Shown here: piece after piece, positions 36,322 through 45,640 of the stretch
How the letters are laid out: each line of letters starts with the position of its first letter
Position numbering within the stretch: the stretch's first letter is position 1
DNA from: Weeksellaceae bacterium
GTDB lineage: Bacteria > Bacteroidota > Bacteroidia > Flavobacteriales > Weeksellaceae
NCBI GenBank assembly: GCA_949788275.1
Contig: OX460916.1
Span: 1,984,001 to 2,048,000, forward strand
DNA: 64,000 nucleotides
Direction of reading: 5' to 3'
Notes under the pieces: model-generated
What the model saw: the letters and a program-made list of their open reading frames with translations, nothing else
Database searches by the model: none
What the model was told of the DNA's origin: nothing
Made by a program: the position numbers and the translations under genes

Positions 36322-37086
36322 TTACAAATTGAATATTTCTAAAAATAACTTATAAAGACTGTGAACATCTACATTACCTGCTCCCATTTCTTTAAATATT
36401 TGCTTGTCTGGAAGATTTTCTTTTACAGCTTCTGCAAACTCTTTTAAGTCTAGTTTTATACTATTAGGTATGATAAATTTATCTTCAGGACTTAGTAACA
36501 ATAATAATCTAAAAACATCTGTCCTATGCTTTCTAAGTTGACGATCATCTACGTTTTCTCCATTTTCTTTTCGGGTTTTATAATCAAGAAGTACTTTTGC
36601 TTTAAGGCATATTAATGCTTCAGGATTAGCAAGATGAATTTCTCCCCTTATCTGACTGTTTTTAGTTGTAAAATTATAATAATCATCGTTCATCAAAATA
36701 GCTGAAAGACTTGAAATTTCCGTATCTACTGGAATTGGAATAAGATGTGAGTTTTCTTTTAAATCAATTAAATCAGGAATTCTTGAAAATAACTCTAACT
36801 GAAAAGGATATTCTTCATTTTGAGGTTTAAGAAAACGGTAATATTTTCTATCTTCTTCACTTTTTTCTTTCACCTCGTAATTTCCTTCTTTAATGAAATT
36901 CCAAAAATGCTCAACAAAATCAGAACTTAACGCTTCAACTACTAAAATAATATCAATGTCTTTTGTCGCTCTTGGAGTTAAACCGACCATATCAATAGCA
37001 ATATCACAAGCAGTTCCACCAATAATTACATAATTCCCTGAATAGTCTTTAAAATGATGTTTGAAAATATCTAAGCCTCTTACCAT
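36322..37086 (-). CDS. abiEii: AbiEii-type nucleotidyltransferase toxin
   Basis: 254 aa. The nucleotidyltransferase signature is IIGGTACDIAIDMVGLTPRA followed by TKDIDIIL: GG plus the D-x-D metal pair. Typical downstream segments are PFQLELFSRIPDLIDL and SSLSAILMNDDYY. AbiEii enzymes are the toxins of type IV AbiE abortive-infection systems, and relatives pyrimidylate tRNA acceptor ends. Start overlaps the end of the upstream AbiEi-like gene by 7 bp, indicating coupling. Confidence 0.84.
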   Translation of the reverse strand: MVRGLDIFKHHFKDYSGNYVIIGGTACDIAIDMVGLTPRATKDIDIILVVEALSSDFVEHFWNFIKEGNYEVKEKSEEDRKYYRFLKPQNEEYPFQLELFSRIPDLIDLKENSHLIPIPVDTEISSLSAILMNDDYYNFTTKNSQIRGEIHLANPEALICLKAKVLLDYKTRKENGENVDDRQLRKHRTDVFRLLLLLSPEDKFIIPNSIKLDLKEFAEAVKENLPDKQIFKEMGAGNVDVHSLYKLFLEIFNL

Positions 37087-38069
37087 ATATATTTTTTTAT
37101 AATCTGATCCAATGCCATATCTGTCCTTTCGTCAATAAATTCATCTTTAAGACTTAGGTATAAAGACAACGGATCTACGTTGTTTTTTTGTGTTATGTTT
37201 TTTGCAATGCGTTCAGGATTATATTTCCATACTTCAAGAACAAAATGACCATTTTCATCATTCAGATTAAAAAACTGATTTTCTTTTTCCAGTTCGTAAA
37301 ACTGAGTTCTTTCAATCGCAAAATATTCTTGAGTACCCGGATTCATGTCAGTATATTCTTCCAAAGCTGTTGTATTTGAATGTAACAAGCTTTGAGGTTT
37401 TTTATCTATATAAACTGTTTTAAAAATAGGATTGACAAATAAATCTTCCGCTTGTTTCCATAGTTTTGGAATATCCTTTTCAAATACAATACTTTTTTCC
37501 TTTGTTCCGATAACATCAACTAGTCCCTTTCTTTTGAGATCATTGACTGCCTTTGTAATACCCATTTGGGTGTATCGAAATTTTTCTGCCAATTCTTTAA
37601 AGGTATATTGGCTTAAATCATCTTCTCTATGTAAAATACAGTATAGCACAATTACTTGAGCAGATGGTAACAATTTGATGTTTTTTCTAAAATCTTCTTT
37701 CTTATTAAAATCTTGAAAATCGATCAACAATTCGGTAAGGAACATTTGCTTTCCTGGGCTAATAAAACTGATTTTATAATCAATTAATCTTTTTCTATTA
37801 ACAGTTGTAATATCATCTGTTATTACCACTACAGGTTTATTAAAAGCACTTCGGATTATTTCGAATTGCTTTCGTAGTTGTTGCGCATTAAAAGTACCTT
37901 CTTTATCTAATACTAAAAATATTAACTCGTGTTTAGATATTTTAGTACTATAGAATTCATAACTATTTCTGAATAAAAAAGGCAATTTATTCAACGTATG
38001 GTCAGGTAACTTCGTTAGTTCTATTTCCTGTCCTAACAACTCATATATGTATTCTTTTAGTTTCTCCAT
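37080..38069 (-). CDS. abiEi: AbiEi-type winged-helix antitoxin
   Basis: 329-aa partner of the nucleotidyltransferase. Residues about 60-125 include LRKQFEIIRSAFNKPVVVIT and then NRKRLIDYKISFISPGKQMF, seen in Bacteroidota AbiEi proteins. A winged-helix region follows (YTFKELAEKFRYTQMGITKA, about 175-195). AbiEi proteins repress the operon and neutralise the toxin. The gene order antitoxin then toxin with a short overlap is canonical. Confidence 0.8.
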   Translation of the reverse strand: MEKLKEYIYELLGQEIELTKLPDHTLNKLPFLFRNSYEFYSTKISKHELIFLVLDKEGTFNAQQLRKQFEIIRSAFNKPVVVITDDITTVNRKRLIDYKISFISPGKQMFLTELLIDFQDFNKKEDFRKNIKLLPSAQVIVLYCILHREDDLSQYTFKELAEKFRYTQMGITKAVNDLKRKGLVDVIGTKEKSIVFEKDIPKLWKQAEDLFVNPIFKTVYIDKKPQSLLHSNTTALEEYTDMNPGTQEYFAIERTQFYELEKENQFFNLNDENGHFVLEVWKYNPERIAKNITQKNNVDPLSLYLSLKDEFIDERTDMALDQIIKKYIW

Positions 38070-38151
38070 AATGACAATAAACTTATAAAATAACGATAAA
38101 CCTAATAGATTTATTATATAAATATAGGTTTATTATACTATAATTCAATAC

Positions 38152-38916
38152 TTATGTGATTACTTCTACAACAGCATCATCTTTATAGCCAGTGTTTTCG
38201 TTATATCTGATATAACCAAGCTGATTAGTAACCAGTTTAGCATTACCAATGTTAAAATCAAGTATATTACAATGATGATGCCCATAAATCCAGTAGTCAA
38301 TGGTGTCGTCAATTATTAAATTACTTAAATCAGTGGCAAAAGCTTCATTTATTTTACTATCCTTATATTGTTCAGGATAATTTTCAAACACAGGAACGTG
38401 ATGTGTTACCACAACAGATACAATTTGTTCAGACTTTTTAAGCGTATCTTTTAAAAATTGTACATTATCTGAGTGAAGTGAATTATAGTCATCGGTATTA
38501 AACAATCGATTATCATATTTAATTACTCTGAAATCAGAAAGTGATTGTTGTATCAGAAATTGTCTTTCAGGTGAAAGGCGAGACCATAACGTTGAAAAAA
38601 TAAAACGAACTCCATCAATTTCTTTTACAATATTATTGAGTAAAAATACATTCTCTCTTATTTTTTCTTCAAAGCTTCCAGTTCTGTCATTAATATCACT
38701 GTAATAATATTCATGATTACCAGGAATCCAAAATGTATATTTAAAATTTTCTGAAACATAATCAAAGAAATCCTGATGTTGATCCAATACAGTAAATGGT
38801 ACAATATCTCCAGCTAAAACTAAAATCTCAGCTTTTGGTTTTATAGGGTTTTCTAGTATATATTTTTTGTTCTCAGGAAACTCTAAGTGTAAATCGGAAC
38901 AGTATTGGATTTTCAT
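38152..38916 (-). CDS. calcineurin-like metallophosphoesterase
   Basis: 254 aa with all five metal-binding motifs: SDLHLEF, LAGDIV, IPGNHEYYY, VVTHHVP and YGHHHCN. Substrate unknown (cyclic nucleotide, phosphoester or nucleic acid). It lies 82 bp upstream of the AbiEi gene on the same strand and could be co-transcribed with the AbiE pair, but there is no known requirement for such a subunit. It may be independent cargo of the island. Confidence 0.88.
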   Translation of the reverse strand: MKIQYCSDLHLEFPENKKYILENPIKPKAEILVLAGDIVPFTVLDQHQDFFDYVSENFKYTFWIPGNHEYYYSDINDRTGSFEEKIRENVFLLNNIVKEIDGVRFIFSTLWSRLSPERQFLIQQSLSDFRVIKYDNRLFNTDDYNSLHSDNVQFLKDTLKKSEQIVSVVVTHHVPVFENYPEQYKDSKINEAFATDLSNLIIDDTIDYWIYGHHHCNILDFNIGNAKLVTNQLGYIRYNENTGYKDDAVVEVIT

Positions 38917-39053
38917 AATAGTTTTTCTTTCAAAAGATTTGTAAAATACATATTTATTATATCAAATGTTCTAATTGAATTCTATCCCAGAAATTAATTT
39001 CATTGGTTCGACCCCTATATTCCTAGAGTAAAATGTTAATTTATTGATAATAT

Positions 39054-39953
39054 TTAAGCGATCTTTTTTTCGTTAAAAATCAGGTGTTTTTCTGCGTTCC
39101 ATTTCTCCATCGGTGTTATCCTACCAAGTAATCCATGTAATCTTTCATTGTTATAGAAAATGACATACTCTTTCAGAATTTGTTGTATTTGCTCAAAAGT
39201 AGTGTATTCCAATCGATCGAATACGTCCTTTTTTAAAATTCCATGATAAGCTTCTATATGCGCATTTTCTTCTGGTGTCGCCACATGTGTAAACTCTTGT
39301 TCTACACCAATCAGACTTAGATAATCACGAACATCATGGGCTATAAACTGACTTCCATTATCGCTTCTAATAATTACATTTTCAGGGTAGTTATAGTGTT
39401 CAAACAGTTCTGAAAGAAAATTGATGACATGATTTTTCTTGATCTTATAAGCCAATATATCTTTCAGTATTCTTCGGGTATGAACATCAATAATAGATAA
39501 AAGATAAGCGTTTTCATCTCTTGATGGTACCCATACGTATTTGATATCCATTTCTATACACTGAAATGGTCTATTCGTTAAAACTTTTCTATACTTAACG
39601 AACTTTCTACCAGTACCACTTCTTTTTATGCGATCATCAAGCTTTAATAACCCAGCCTGTTTCATGATTCGATAAACTTTTTTATGATTTATTTGATACC
39701 CTTTTCTTACCAAATAGCTCGTCATCAGACGATAGCCACAATCTATGAAAGGATGATTTAATATGGCCTTGATGCTTTTTATAACTTCTGATTCATTGAC
39801 ATTCCCTAAACGACTATGCTTGGTGTTAATGGATGGTTTTAAGCCTTTTTTACCACCACTTACTTTTCGATAATAGCTACTTTCGGCTAGGACTACCATC
39901 TGAATTAACCGTAGTTTACTACACTTATAACGTTCGTAAAATTGGTCTACCAA
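39054..39953 (-). CDS. IS3-family transposase OrfB (DDE integrase core)
   Basis: 299 aa. The HTH_21-like region (NHPFIDCGYRLMTSYLVRKG) and the integrase core carry the DDE triad: D in CIEMDIKYVW, D in IRSDNGSQF, E in ENAHIEAYHG. The apparent TTG start at 39953 is only where the open frame begins. In an intact element it would be reached by a -1 frameshift from OrfA, but one A is missing from the A-run at 39957-39961 compared with the expected KKDLVDQ reading. Confidence 0.85.
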   Translation of the reverse strand: MVDQFYERYKCSKLRLIQMVVLAESSYYRKVSGGKKGLKPSINTKHSRLGNVNESEVIKSIKAILNHPFIDCGYRLMTSYLVRKGYQINHKKVYRIMKQAGLLKLDDRIKRSGTGRKFVKYRKVLTNRPFQCIEMDIKYVWVPSRDENAYLLSIIDVHTRRILKDILAYKIKKNHVINFLSELFEHYNYPENVIIRSDNGSQFIAHDVRDYLSLIGVEQEFTHVATPEENAHIEAYHGILKKDVFDRLEYTTFEQIQQILKEYVIFYNNERLHGLLGRITPMEKWNAEKHLIFNEKKIA

Positions 39954-40261
39954 ATCTTTTTTGGAGCGGATGTCCCAAACTTTTTTTTAAATAATTCTTG
40001 TTGAACTTCCAACTAAATATCTTTATCACTGAGCAATTTACGTAATATCCTATTTTCTTCTTCTGCCTTTTTTAATTCTTTACTTTTGGGATCGGACTTT
40101 AATTTTAGGCCATCCTCTCCTTGAGAATCAAATTTTTTCTTCCAATTATAATACGTAGCTGTACCGACTGAGAATTTTCAACAGGTTTCGATAACACCGT
40201 TTTCTTCACAATTTTGTAATATTTCTAACTTCTCAGATAAGCTCCATCTCTTGTATTTCAT
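39951..40261 (-). pseudogene. IS3-family OrfA, inactivated
   Basis: Reading from ATG 40261 gives MKYKRWSLSEKLEILQN ... ETC, TGA, KFSVGTATYYNWKKKFD ... SDKDI, TAG, LEVQQELFKKK, a clear OrfA HTH with leucine-rich coupling helix. Both stops are single C-to-T changes from expected CGA and CAG codons. A TTTAAAAAAAAG slippery site is present, but with two nonsense codons and a missing base the element cannot make a full transposase. Confidence 0.8.
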
Positions 40262-40317
40262 AACTTCTAATTTATGAATTTTAATTCTACTATTTTACTC
40301 CGAGCTTTTAAGGGGCT

Positions 40318-40782
40318 AAAATATAAGCCTTCAAATGCAAAACGTAAAGTAGCATGTGTACAAATCAAGATTTTTTCATCTGACTGAAGAAATTCTCTAA
40401 ATGCTTTCACTTTAGAAGTATCACTTCCTGGAGCACAAAGATTGTATCTGTTATTTAACTCCCAATCGGCATAGAACCCGTATTTTTTTAGCTCATTGGG
40501 CGCAAATTAATTTCCGATAGAACGCTCTGGAACAGCTACAATTACTTTTTTAATTCCTTGATTAATCAGTTTATCTAATGTAATAAACATCAATGCTCTT
40601 GATTTTCCCGAAGCAGGTGGAGCTTTTAATAATAAATATTGTGCAGAGCGAGCTTCATAAGCTTTTGCCTACATCTCACGCATTCCTAATTCATTGGTCG
40701 ATTTACTTTTGCCTGTTTGAGCATAGGCAACATTTACCAAATTAACAGGTTTTATATAGTCTGTATTATTGTCTTTTTTCAT
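40318..40782 (-). pseudogene. N-terminal remnant of a DEAD/DEAH-box helicase
   Basis: From ATG 40782 the frame gives MKKDNNTDYIKPVNLVNVAY, then a segment with Walker A APPASGKSRA and a motif Ia-like KKVIVAVPE. Stops occur at 40669-40671 (TAG) and 40507-40509 (TAA), and the gene is cut by the IS at 40317 after about 155 codons. It probably once acted with the ATP-binding protein gene upstream. The gap 40783-41062 holds nothing recognisable. Confidence 0.72.
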
Positions 40783-41062
40783 TTCAATCTTTATGTTAAA
40801 CTAAAGCTCGCCTAAAATTATTTTATTTTTGACGTTTTTTATATTCATCTAACTCATAATCATTATTACATACCTTATCAAATAAGTATCAAATAAAAAA
40901 CACTTGACTTTAAGGTCTTTATGTATTTAAAATACGTGTTTATCAAATGACCATCAAATAAGAATCTACCAGAACCAGCAGAAAAATCAAATGACTATCA
41001 AATAAAAAAATGTTGATACTCAGTGTTTAACTTTCTTTAATATCGCATTTATCAAATAAGAT

Positions 41063-42031
41063 CTATGCCCAGTATGGTATATATTTCGCATATTTACGGG
41101 ATTTGCTTTCTGGATCTTCCAATTTAATAACACCTTCTTCTAAAGCATCCTTAATAATTCGAGAAGCAGTTGCAGCATTTTGATCTTCAATTTTGAACCT
41201 ATCACGTAAAGATTGGTTGGTCATTTTATCATTTGATACATATTTTAAACACGCATGCTGATAACAAGCACGAATTTTTTCTTTTTTGTCTAATTCATTT
41301 AAGGTTTTATATGCATAAATCGTTATCCGTGTTCTACCTTCCACTATTAATACATTAATTGGAGGTAATTGATATATTTCATTATAATAAAACACTTTAT
41401 CCATACCTGAGCCTTTTTCTTCACAGAAACCCATTCTACGCATTAAATCAGCCAGTTTATCATTACGAGAATTATAAGCATCAATAAAGCGATCGGGATT
41501 AACAATAGGTTCTCCTGGGTTAGTAAACTCAATACGATCTGTAAATATCTCAATCATTGGAAACCCTTTACTATTCAAATCTTGGTGAATTAATAAATTA
41601 CCAACCAATTCACGTATGGCTATTTCAGGATACATCCTTGATTCTGTCCTTAAGGCTTTTCCAATCTCTTCATTAGCTGGCAACTGTCCATTTATCCAAT
41701 TAACCATCCCCGCAAATCCTAAAGCATATCCCTTAGTGCCAATTTGTTCACGTTCTGTTTCTACTTTATTTGCTCCTTTATAAACAATTACGCGTACTGA
41801 CTTACGTTCAACTGATCCAAAATCCTTTAACTCTTTTGCAAATAATAGAGCTCCAAGGTTTGTAATTGCATATTTTGAATGAATTTTTATAACAATGTTA
41901 TCTTCCATCAATTTTTCAATCACACCTTTTTGATCGGTGGGATATGGAATCTTCATCAAATCAAAATAAGTTTCTGTACTTAAATATTTAATGACATCAG
42001 AAATACTCAACCCTTCTCTGGCAATTTCCAT
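41063..42031 (-). CDS. AlbA/RecG-related ATP-binding protein, N-terminally truncated
   Basis: 322 aa. The middle carries a GHKL-type HATPase_c_4 signature (AIRELVGNLLIHQDLNSKG ... TDRIEFTNPGEPI ... MGFCEEKGSGMDKV). The C-terminus is a winged helix with NQSLRDRFKIEDQNAATASR. The N-terminal AlbA_2/Schlafen DNA-binding domain usual for this family (about 150 aa) is missing. In frame upstream one still reads QAKIWRNTGKPYEMEI behind a TAG at 42071-42073, so the gene looks like the surviving part of a longer one. Confidence 0.72.
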   Translation of the reverse strand: MEIAREGLSISDVIKYLSTETYFDLMKIPYPTDQKGVIEKLMEDNIVIKIHSKYAITNLGALLFAKELKDFGSVERKSVRVIVYKGANKVETEREQIGTKGYALGFAGMVNWINGQLPANEEIGKALRTESRMYPEIAIRELVGNLLIHQDLNSKGFPMIEIFTDRIEFTNPGEPIVNPDRFIDAYNSRNDKLADLMRRMGFCEEKGSGMDKVFYYNEIYQLPPINVLIVEGRTRITIYAYKTLNELDKKEKIRACYQHACLKYVSNDKMTNQSLRDRFKIEDQNAATASRIIKDALEEGVIKLEDPESKSRKYAKYIPYWA

Positions 42032-42217
42032 TTCATACGGTTTCCCTGTATTTCTCCATATCTTTGCTTGCTATTAAGATCTAGTTATTAATCACATTTA
42101 AAACTTCTTCTAAATTATATTTTGGTGGTAATAGTTTAAATAATTTATCAATTTTAGTTAAATTGTATTTTTGTTTTTAAATCGATTTATTTTCAATATG
42201 TTAATTGAAAATTCACC

Positions 42218-43504
42218 TTATTTATCAGATACTTCTATACTTTTCACAAATTCACTTTCAAAAAAGCTTTTATCCTGCTGATCTCCAAACCTATTAATTG
42301 GAGTAATTTCTAACACCCCTTGTAATCTGAAGTTTCTAATTTCACCAAGACGAAGTAGACAATTTGTATTAATTCTTAAATTATTATAAATATCTAAAGT
42401 TTGTTCTTGATTTAAGGCTTGTACAAAAGTTTTAAATTCAGCTAATGATGAATAAATTCCTCCATCTACTTCAACTTTATTTACTCTTATTATTCGTTTG
42501 GTAATATTGTTATTTCTGTCTTTGTATTTAATCAAATAATATTCGTTTGGTATAAAATCATAAAATGATACTCTATCTTCATCTTTTTGATATTTTACAC
42601 CGAATACATCATTACAGATTTTATAATCTATTTCGATTTTTTGTTTTCTAATTTTATCAGAAAATAATGATTTTACTAATAACTGATGATAGTAATGATA
42701 AAAAACTACTGAATGAGGTTTTAATAGTTCATAACTGATTTTTTCACCTGTACGTTCTCCCTCGTTATTTTTTAAATGAATAAATTCTTTTAATGTTATT
42801 TGAACAATTTTTTTTGATTTGATCAATTCAGGCAATAATTTAATTTTCTTATTTAATTCTTCATGGTTTTTTATAAGAGCCAATACTTTATAAGGTAAAA
42901 ATTCTTCAGAGAAAGTTTTAGCTGTACTATTATACCACTTGCATTTAAGTTCAAGATTTATATCACCTGTATCTTCACAAATTCTTTTTTTTTCATCAGA
43001 GAACTTATAACCAATAATATTCATTGTTGGTGGTAAAAACTCTAAATGAGCACTTGTCGTAAATTTAGCATTATCTAAATCATTCGTTTCTTTGATCGCT
43101 CTTTTTTTTAGTTCTAAATCAACTGATTTTAAAATAACTAATTTGTTATAATAGTTGTTGTAAAATTCACTTTCAAATTTATCTAAATCAATATTGTTTA
43201 TTTCAATAGAAGTTAATATATCTTCATATAATTTGTCTTCACTTGATTTGACATTAACATAATTTAATGCATTAGAATTAAAATTTTTACGATCAAATTT
43301 ACCTGCTTTTGAGTTATAGTAAATTGTATGTACTATACTTCCTAAATTTACACTTGAAATAGAAGAGTGAAATTTTTCTTTTTTAACTTCATAAACATTT
43401 AAAAATGGTGAAGTGTATTCGTGATTTGCTCCAATTAAAATTGAAGAATCTACAAAATTGTTCGTATTAAATACAACAATATTTCCTTTTTTTATATTAG
43501 TCAT
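42218..43504 (-). CDS. hypothetical 428-aa protein, unknown family
   Basis: No motif recognised. Lysine- and asparagine-rich, no signal peptide or membrane segment; mixed alpha/beta with charged regions (IKNHEELNKKIKLLPELIKS). Very AT-rich like the neighbouring reverse transcriptase gene, from which it diverges across a 417-bp interval containing a predicted structured RNA. It could belong to the same defence locus, but nothing in the sequence proves it. Confidence 0.65.
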   Translation of the reverse strand: MTNIKKGNIVVFNTNNFVDSSILIGANHEYTSPFLNVYEVKKEKFHSSISSVNLGSIVHTIYYNSKAGKFDRKNFNSNALNYVNVKSSEDKLYEDILTSIEINNIDLDKFESEFYNNYYNKLVILKSVDLELKKRAIKETNDLDNAKFTTSAHLEFLPPTMNIIGYKFSDEKKRICEDTGDINLELKCKWYNSTAKTFSEEFLPYKVLALIKNHEELNKKIKLLPELIKSKKIVQITLKEFIHLKNNEGERTGEKISYELLKPHSVVFYHYYHQLLVKSLFSDKIRKQKIEIDYKICNDVFGVKYQKDEDRVSFYDFIPNEYYLIKYKDRNNNITKRIIRVNKVEVDGGIYSSLAEFKTFVQALNQEQTLDIYNNLRINTNCLLRLGEIRNFRLQGVLEITPINRFGDQQDKSFFESEFVKSIEVSDK

Positions 43505-43620
43505 TATTTTTCTATATCAATTAGTTGTGGTAAATGTAATTAATAAATATCTTTGAAGCGAATCCTTTAGGTAGAGCTCATTAACATTTAGTGGAATATG
43601 AATCAATTTTGATTTACTTT

Positions 43621-43780
43621 ATAGCAGTTAGGTTATAAAGGAAACATTAGTCCATGTTCTCGAATTAACCAAACTTATTAATTTAATAAGTTCGGTAATT
43701 CTCAAGGTAAGTAATATAACAGCTATAACCGTTGTTTCAGGGTTAGAAATCAGATTTAGGATTTCCACCGATAAAGTGAG
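43621..43780 (+). ncRNA. candidate structured RNA upstream of the reverse transcriptase
   Basis: GGTTATA (43631-43637) can pair with TATAACC (43724-43730). This encloses a long hairpin (43662-43681 with 43683-43701, one bulge and one mismatch) and a small ACAT/ATGT hairpin. A further GAAATC/GATTTC hairpin lies at about 43747-43766. Non-coding RNAs upstream of the gene are known for some defence reverse transcriptases (DRT2, DRT9). Folding was judged by eye; transcription is not shown. The rest of the 43505-43921 gap has no other feature. Confidence 0.45.
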
Positions 43781-43921
43781 TAATTCAGTCATTCTCTTGA
43801 AAGTTTGTTTATTATTTATAAATATAATCGCATCATCAATGACTCAGTAATTGGGTGCTATTCCAATGTAGTGTATGTTAATGTAAAAGCGTTATTGCTA
43901 CCTAAGGATTTTTTTATAACT

Positions 43922-45571
43922 ATGAAAAAAGAATTACCAGATTGGTTTAAAATAAAAGGTTACACACATTTATCTCCGACTATTCAGCTTTCGAATAGTG
44001 AACGTATTATTCGTCAGATAAAAAATCCAAACTATGTCGCGAGATATGCTTTTTATCCTTTAATTCATAAAATTATCAAAGAGCGTAAATACAAACAAGC
44101 GGATCCAAGTAAACATCTTACAGTAGGAAGACGACATTCTCATCTTTGTATTAAAACTAAAAGTACTTTAAAAACACAAAAAGAACGTCCCTTGCACTAT
44201 GCAAGTCATATGGATTCGTTAGTTTATGGATATTATGCTCAGTTAATTAATGAACGTTATGAAAAAATTTTGAAAAGTCAATCTTCGTTGAATGATGCTG
44301 TATTAGCCTATAGAAAAATAGAAACTTTCGAAGGTTCTGGAGTAGGAAAATCTAATATTCATTTTGCAAAAGAATGTTTTGATGTTATAACCAATTACAA
44401 TAGTACTTGCGAAGAAGTTGGCGTATTAGCATTTGATCTAAAAAGCTTTTTCTCAACCCTAGACCATCAAATTTTAAAAAGAACTTGGGCTAAATTATTA
44501 GGAAAAAATGAATTACCTAAAGATCATTACAATGTATTTAAAGCCTGTACGAAGTTCAATTATGTTTTATTAGATGATTTAAGAATTGGTCAAAAACAGT
44601 TAGGAAGAAGAAATGGATTTAATGAATCTAAGTTAGCCTCAATACGTAAACACAAAGGCTACAAATGTTTTTTTAAAGATAATGAAGAGTTTAGAAATGA
44701 AATTCAACAAGGACATCTAAAAATTTATAATAATCCATTTTATAGAAAAATAGATACAATAGATCAAAGTAAATTTACTACACGCAAAATTAATGTAGGT
44801 ATTCCACAAGGTTTACCCATATCTGCAACTTTAGCAAATCTTTATTTACTTGAATTTGATCAAAAGATTATTGATTTTTTAGCTCAATATAATGGAGTCT
44901 ATCGTCGTTACTCAGATGATTTATTAGTTATTTGTAAACGAAGCGATATGCAACAAATTGAATCCTTTTTTTATGATTTGATTGAAGAATATAAAATTAC
45001 TATCAGTAAAGAAAAAACCGAACGTTTTGTTTTTAAAATGGTTGAATATAATTTTCAAAAACAAACAAGATTAGAATGTTTTAAACTTTCACTTGATAAT
45101 ATTGAGATTAATAGTTGCTTAAATTATCTAGGCTTTGAGTTTAGAGGATACCATACAGGTATTAAATCAACCAACTTGGCTAAATATTATCGTAAAATGA
45201 TTTCATCTGCTAAGAAAAAAGCTAAAAGAGCACATCATTTGCATCAAAAAAATGAGTCAATTAAACACGTTATCTATCTTAATCAATTAAGAAAGATAAC
45301 TACTCTTCCTATACGTTTACAAGCAATAGAAAATATTGAAGAAAAAAATCTACAACGTAAGTATAGTTTATTAAAATACAATAAAACAAAAGGATTTTAT
45401 GAGTATGTTCATTATCCTCCAAATCCTAATAAGATGAAGAATAGATCAAATTACCATTCTTATATTAGGCGCTGTTGTACTGTTTTTGGAACTGATACTT
45501 TTAATCAACAATTAAAAAAGAATAGAGTCATAATGCATAAAGCTGTGTATTATCATTTAAATAAATTTTAG
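43922..45571 (+). CDS. reverse transcriptase of unknown group, probable phage-defence RT
   Basis: 549 aa from ATG 43922; a TTG at 43805 would add 39 residues with no family support. RT motifs: VLAFDLKSFFSTLDH (motif A, catalytic Asp), VGIPQGLPISATLANLYL (B), RRYSDDLLVI (C, Y330-S-D-D), then SKEKTERF and NYLGFEFRG (D/E). The upstream block RPLHYASHMDSLVYGYYA is typical of chromosomal unknown-group RTs. No maturase, HNH or retron VTG motif, so not a group II intron or a typical retron RT. A C-terminal helical extension of about 140 residues follows. Very AT-rich. It precedes a companion gene at 45641. Exact UG/DRT class not assignable here. Confidence 0.85.
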   Translation: MKKELPDWFKIKGYTHLSPTIQLSNSERIIRQIKNPNYVARYAFYPLIHKIIKERKYKQADPSKHLTVGRRHSHLCIKTKSTLKTQKERPLHYASHMDSLVYGYYAQLINERYEKILKSQSSLNDAVLAYRKIETFEGSGVGKSNIHFAKECFDVITNYNSTCEEVGVLAFDLKSFFSTLDHQILKRTWAKLLGKNELPKDHYNVFKACTKFNYVLLDDLRIGQKQLGRRNGFNESKLASIRKHKGYKCFFKDNEEFRNEIQQGHLKIYNNPFYRKIDTIDQSKFTTRKINVGIPQGLPISATLANLYLLEFDQKIIDFLAQYNGVYRRYSDDLLVICKRSDMQQIESFFYDLIEEYKITISKEKTERFVFKMVEYNFQKQTRLECFKLSLDNIEINSCLNYLGFEFRGYHTGIKSTNLAKYYRKMISSAKKKAKRAHHLHQKNESIKHVIYLNQLRKITTLPIRLQAIENIEEKNLQRKYSLLKYNKTKGFYEYVHYPPNPNKMKNRSNYHSYIRRCCTVFGTDTFNQQLKKNRVIMHKAVYYHLNKF

Positions 45572-45640
45572 CTTATGACTTATTGTCATGAAATCTAAGA
45601 TGGTCTATTGATTGATTTACAATTCGTAAATATATCTAAT

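Larger units (their letters stand above)
39010..40317 (-). mobile_element. degenerate IS3-family insertion sequence
   Basis: About 1.3 kb. Imperfect terminal inverted repeats pair CCCCTATATTCCTAGAGTAAAA (39012-39033) with TTTTACTCCGAGCTTTTAAGGGG (40294-40315, read on the plus strand). The element contains OrfA (broken) and OrfB. It interrupts a helicase gene on its right. Target duplications could not be recognised, so exact ends are approximate. Confidence 0.78.

Noticed and set aside
39003-39018. GGTTCGACCCC sequence, similar to a tRNA T-arm, as an attachment site for the island
   Set aside because: Match to the tRNA-Met end is short and partly inside the IS inverted repeat; no cloverleaf surrounds it.
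43922-45571. RT considered as a group II intron maturase or retron RT
   Set aside because: No maturase (X) or HNH domain and no intron domain V hairpin seen downstream; length and motifs do not fit the short retron RTs with VTG.
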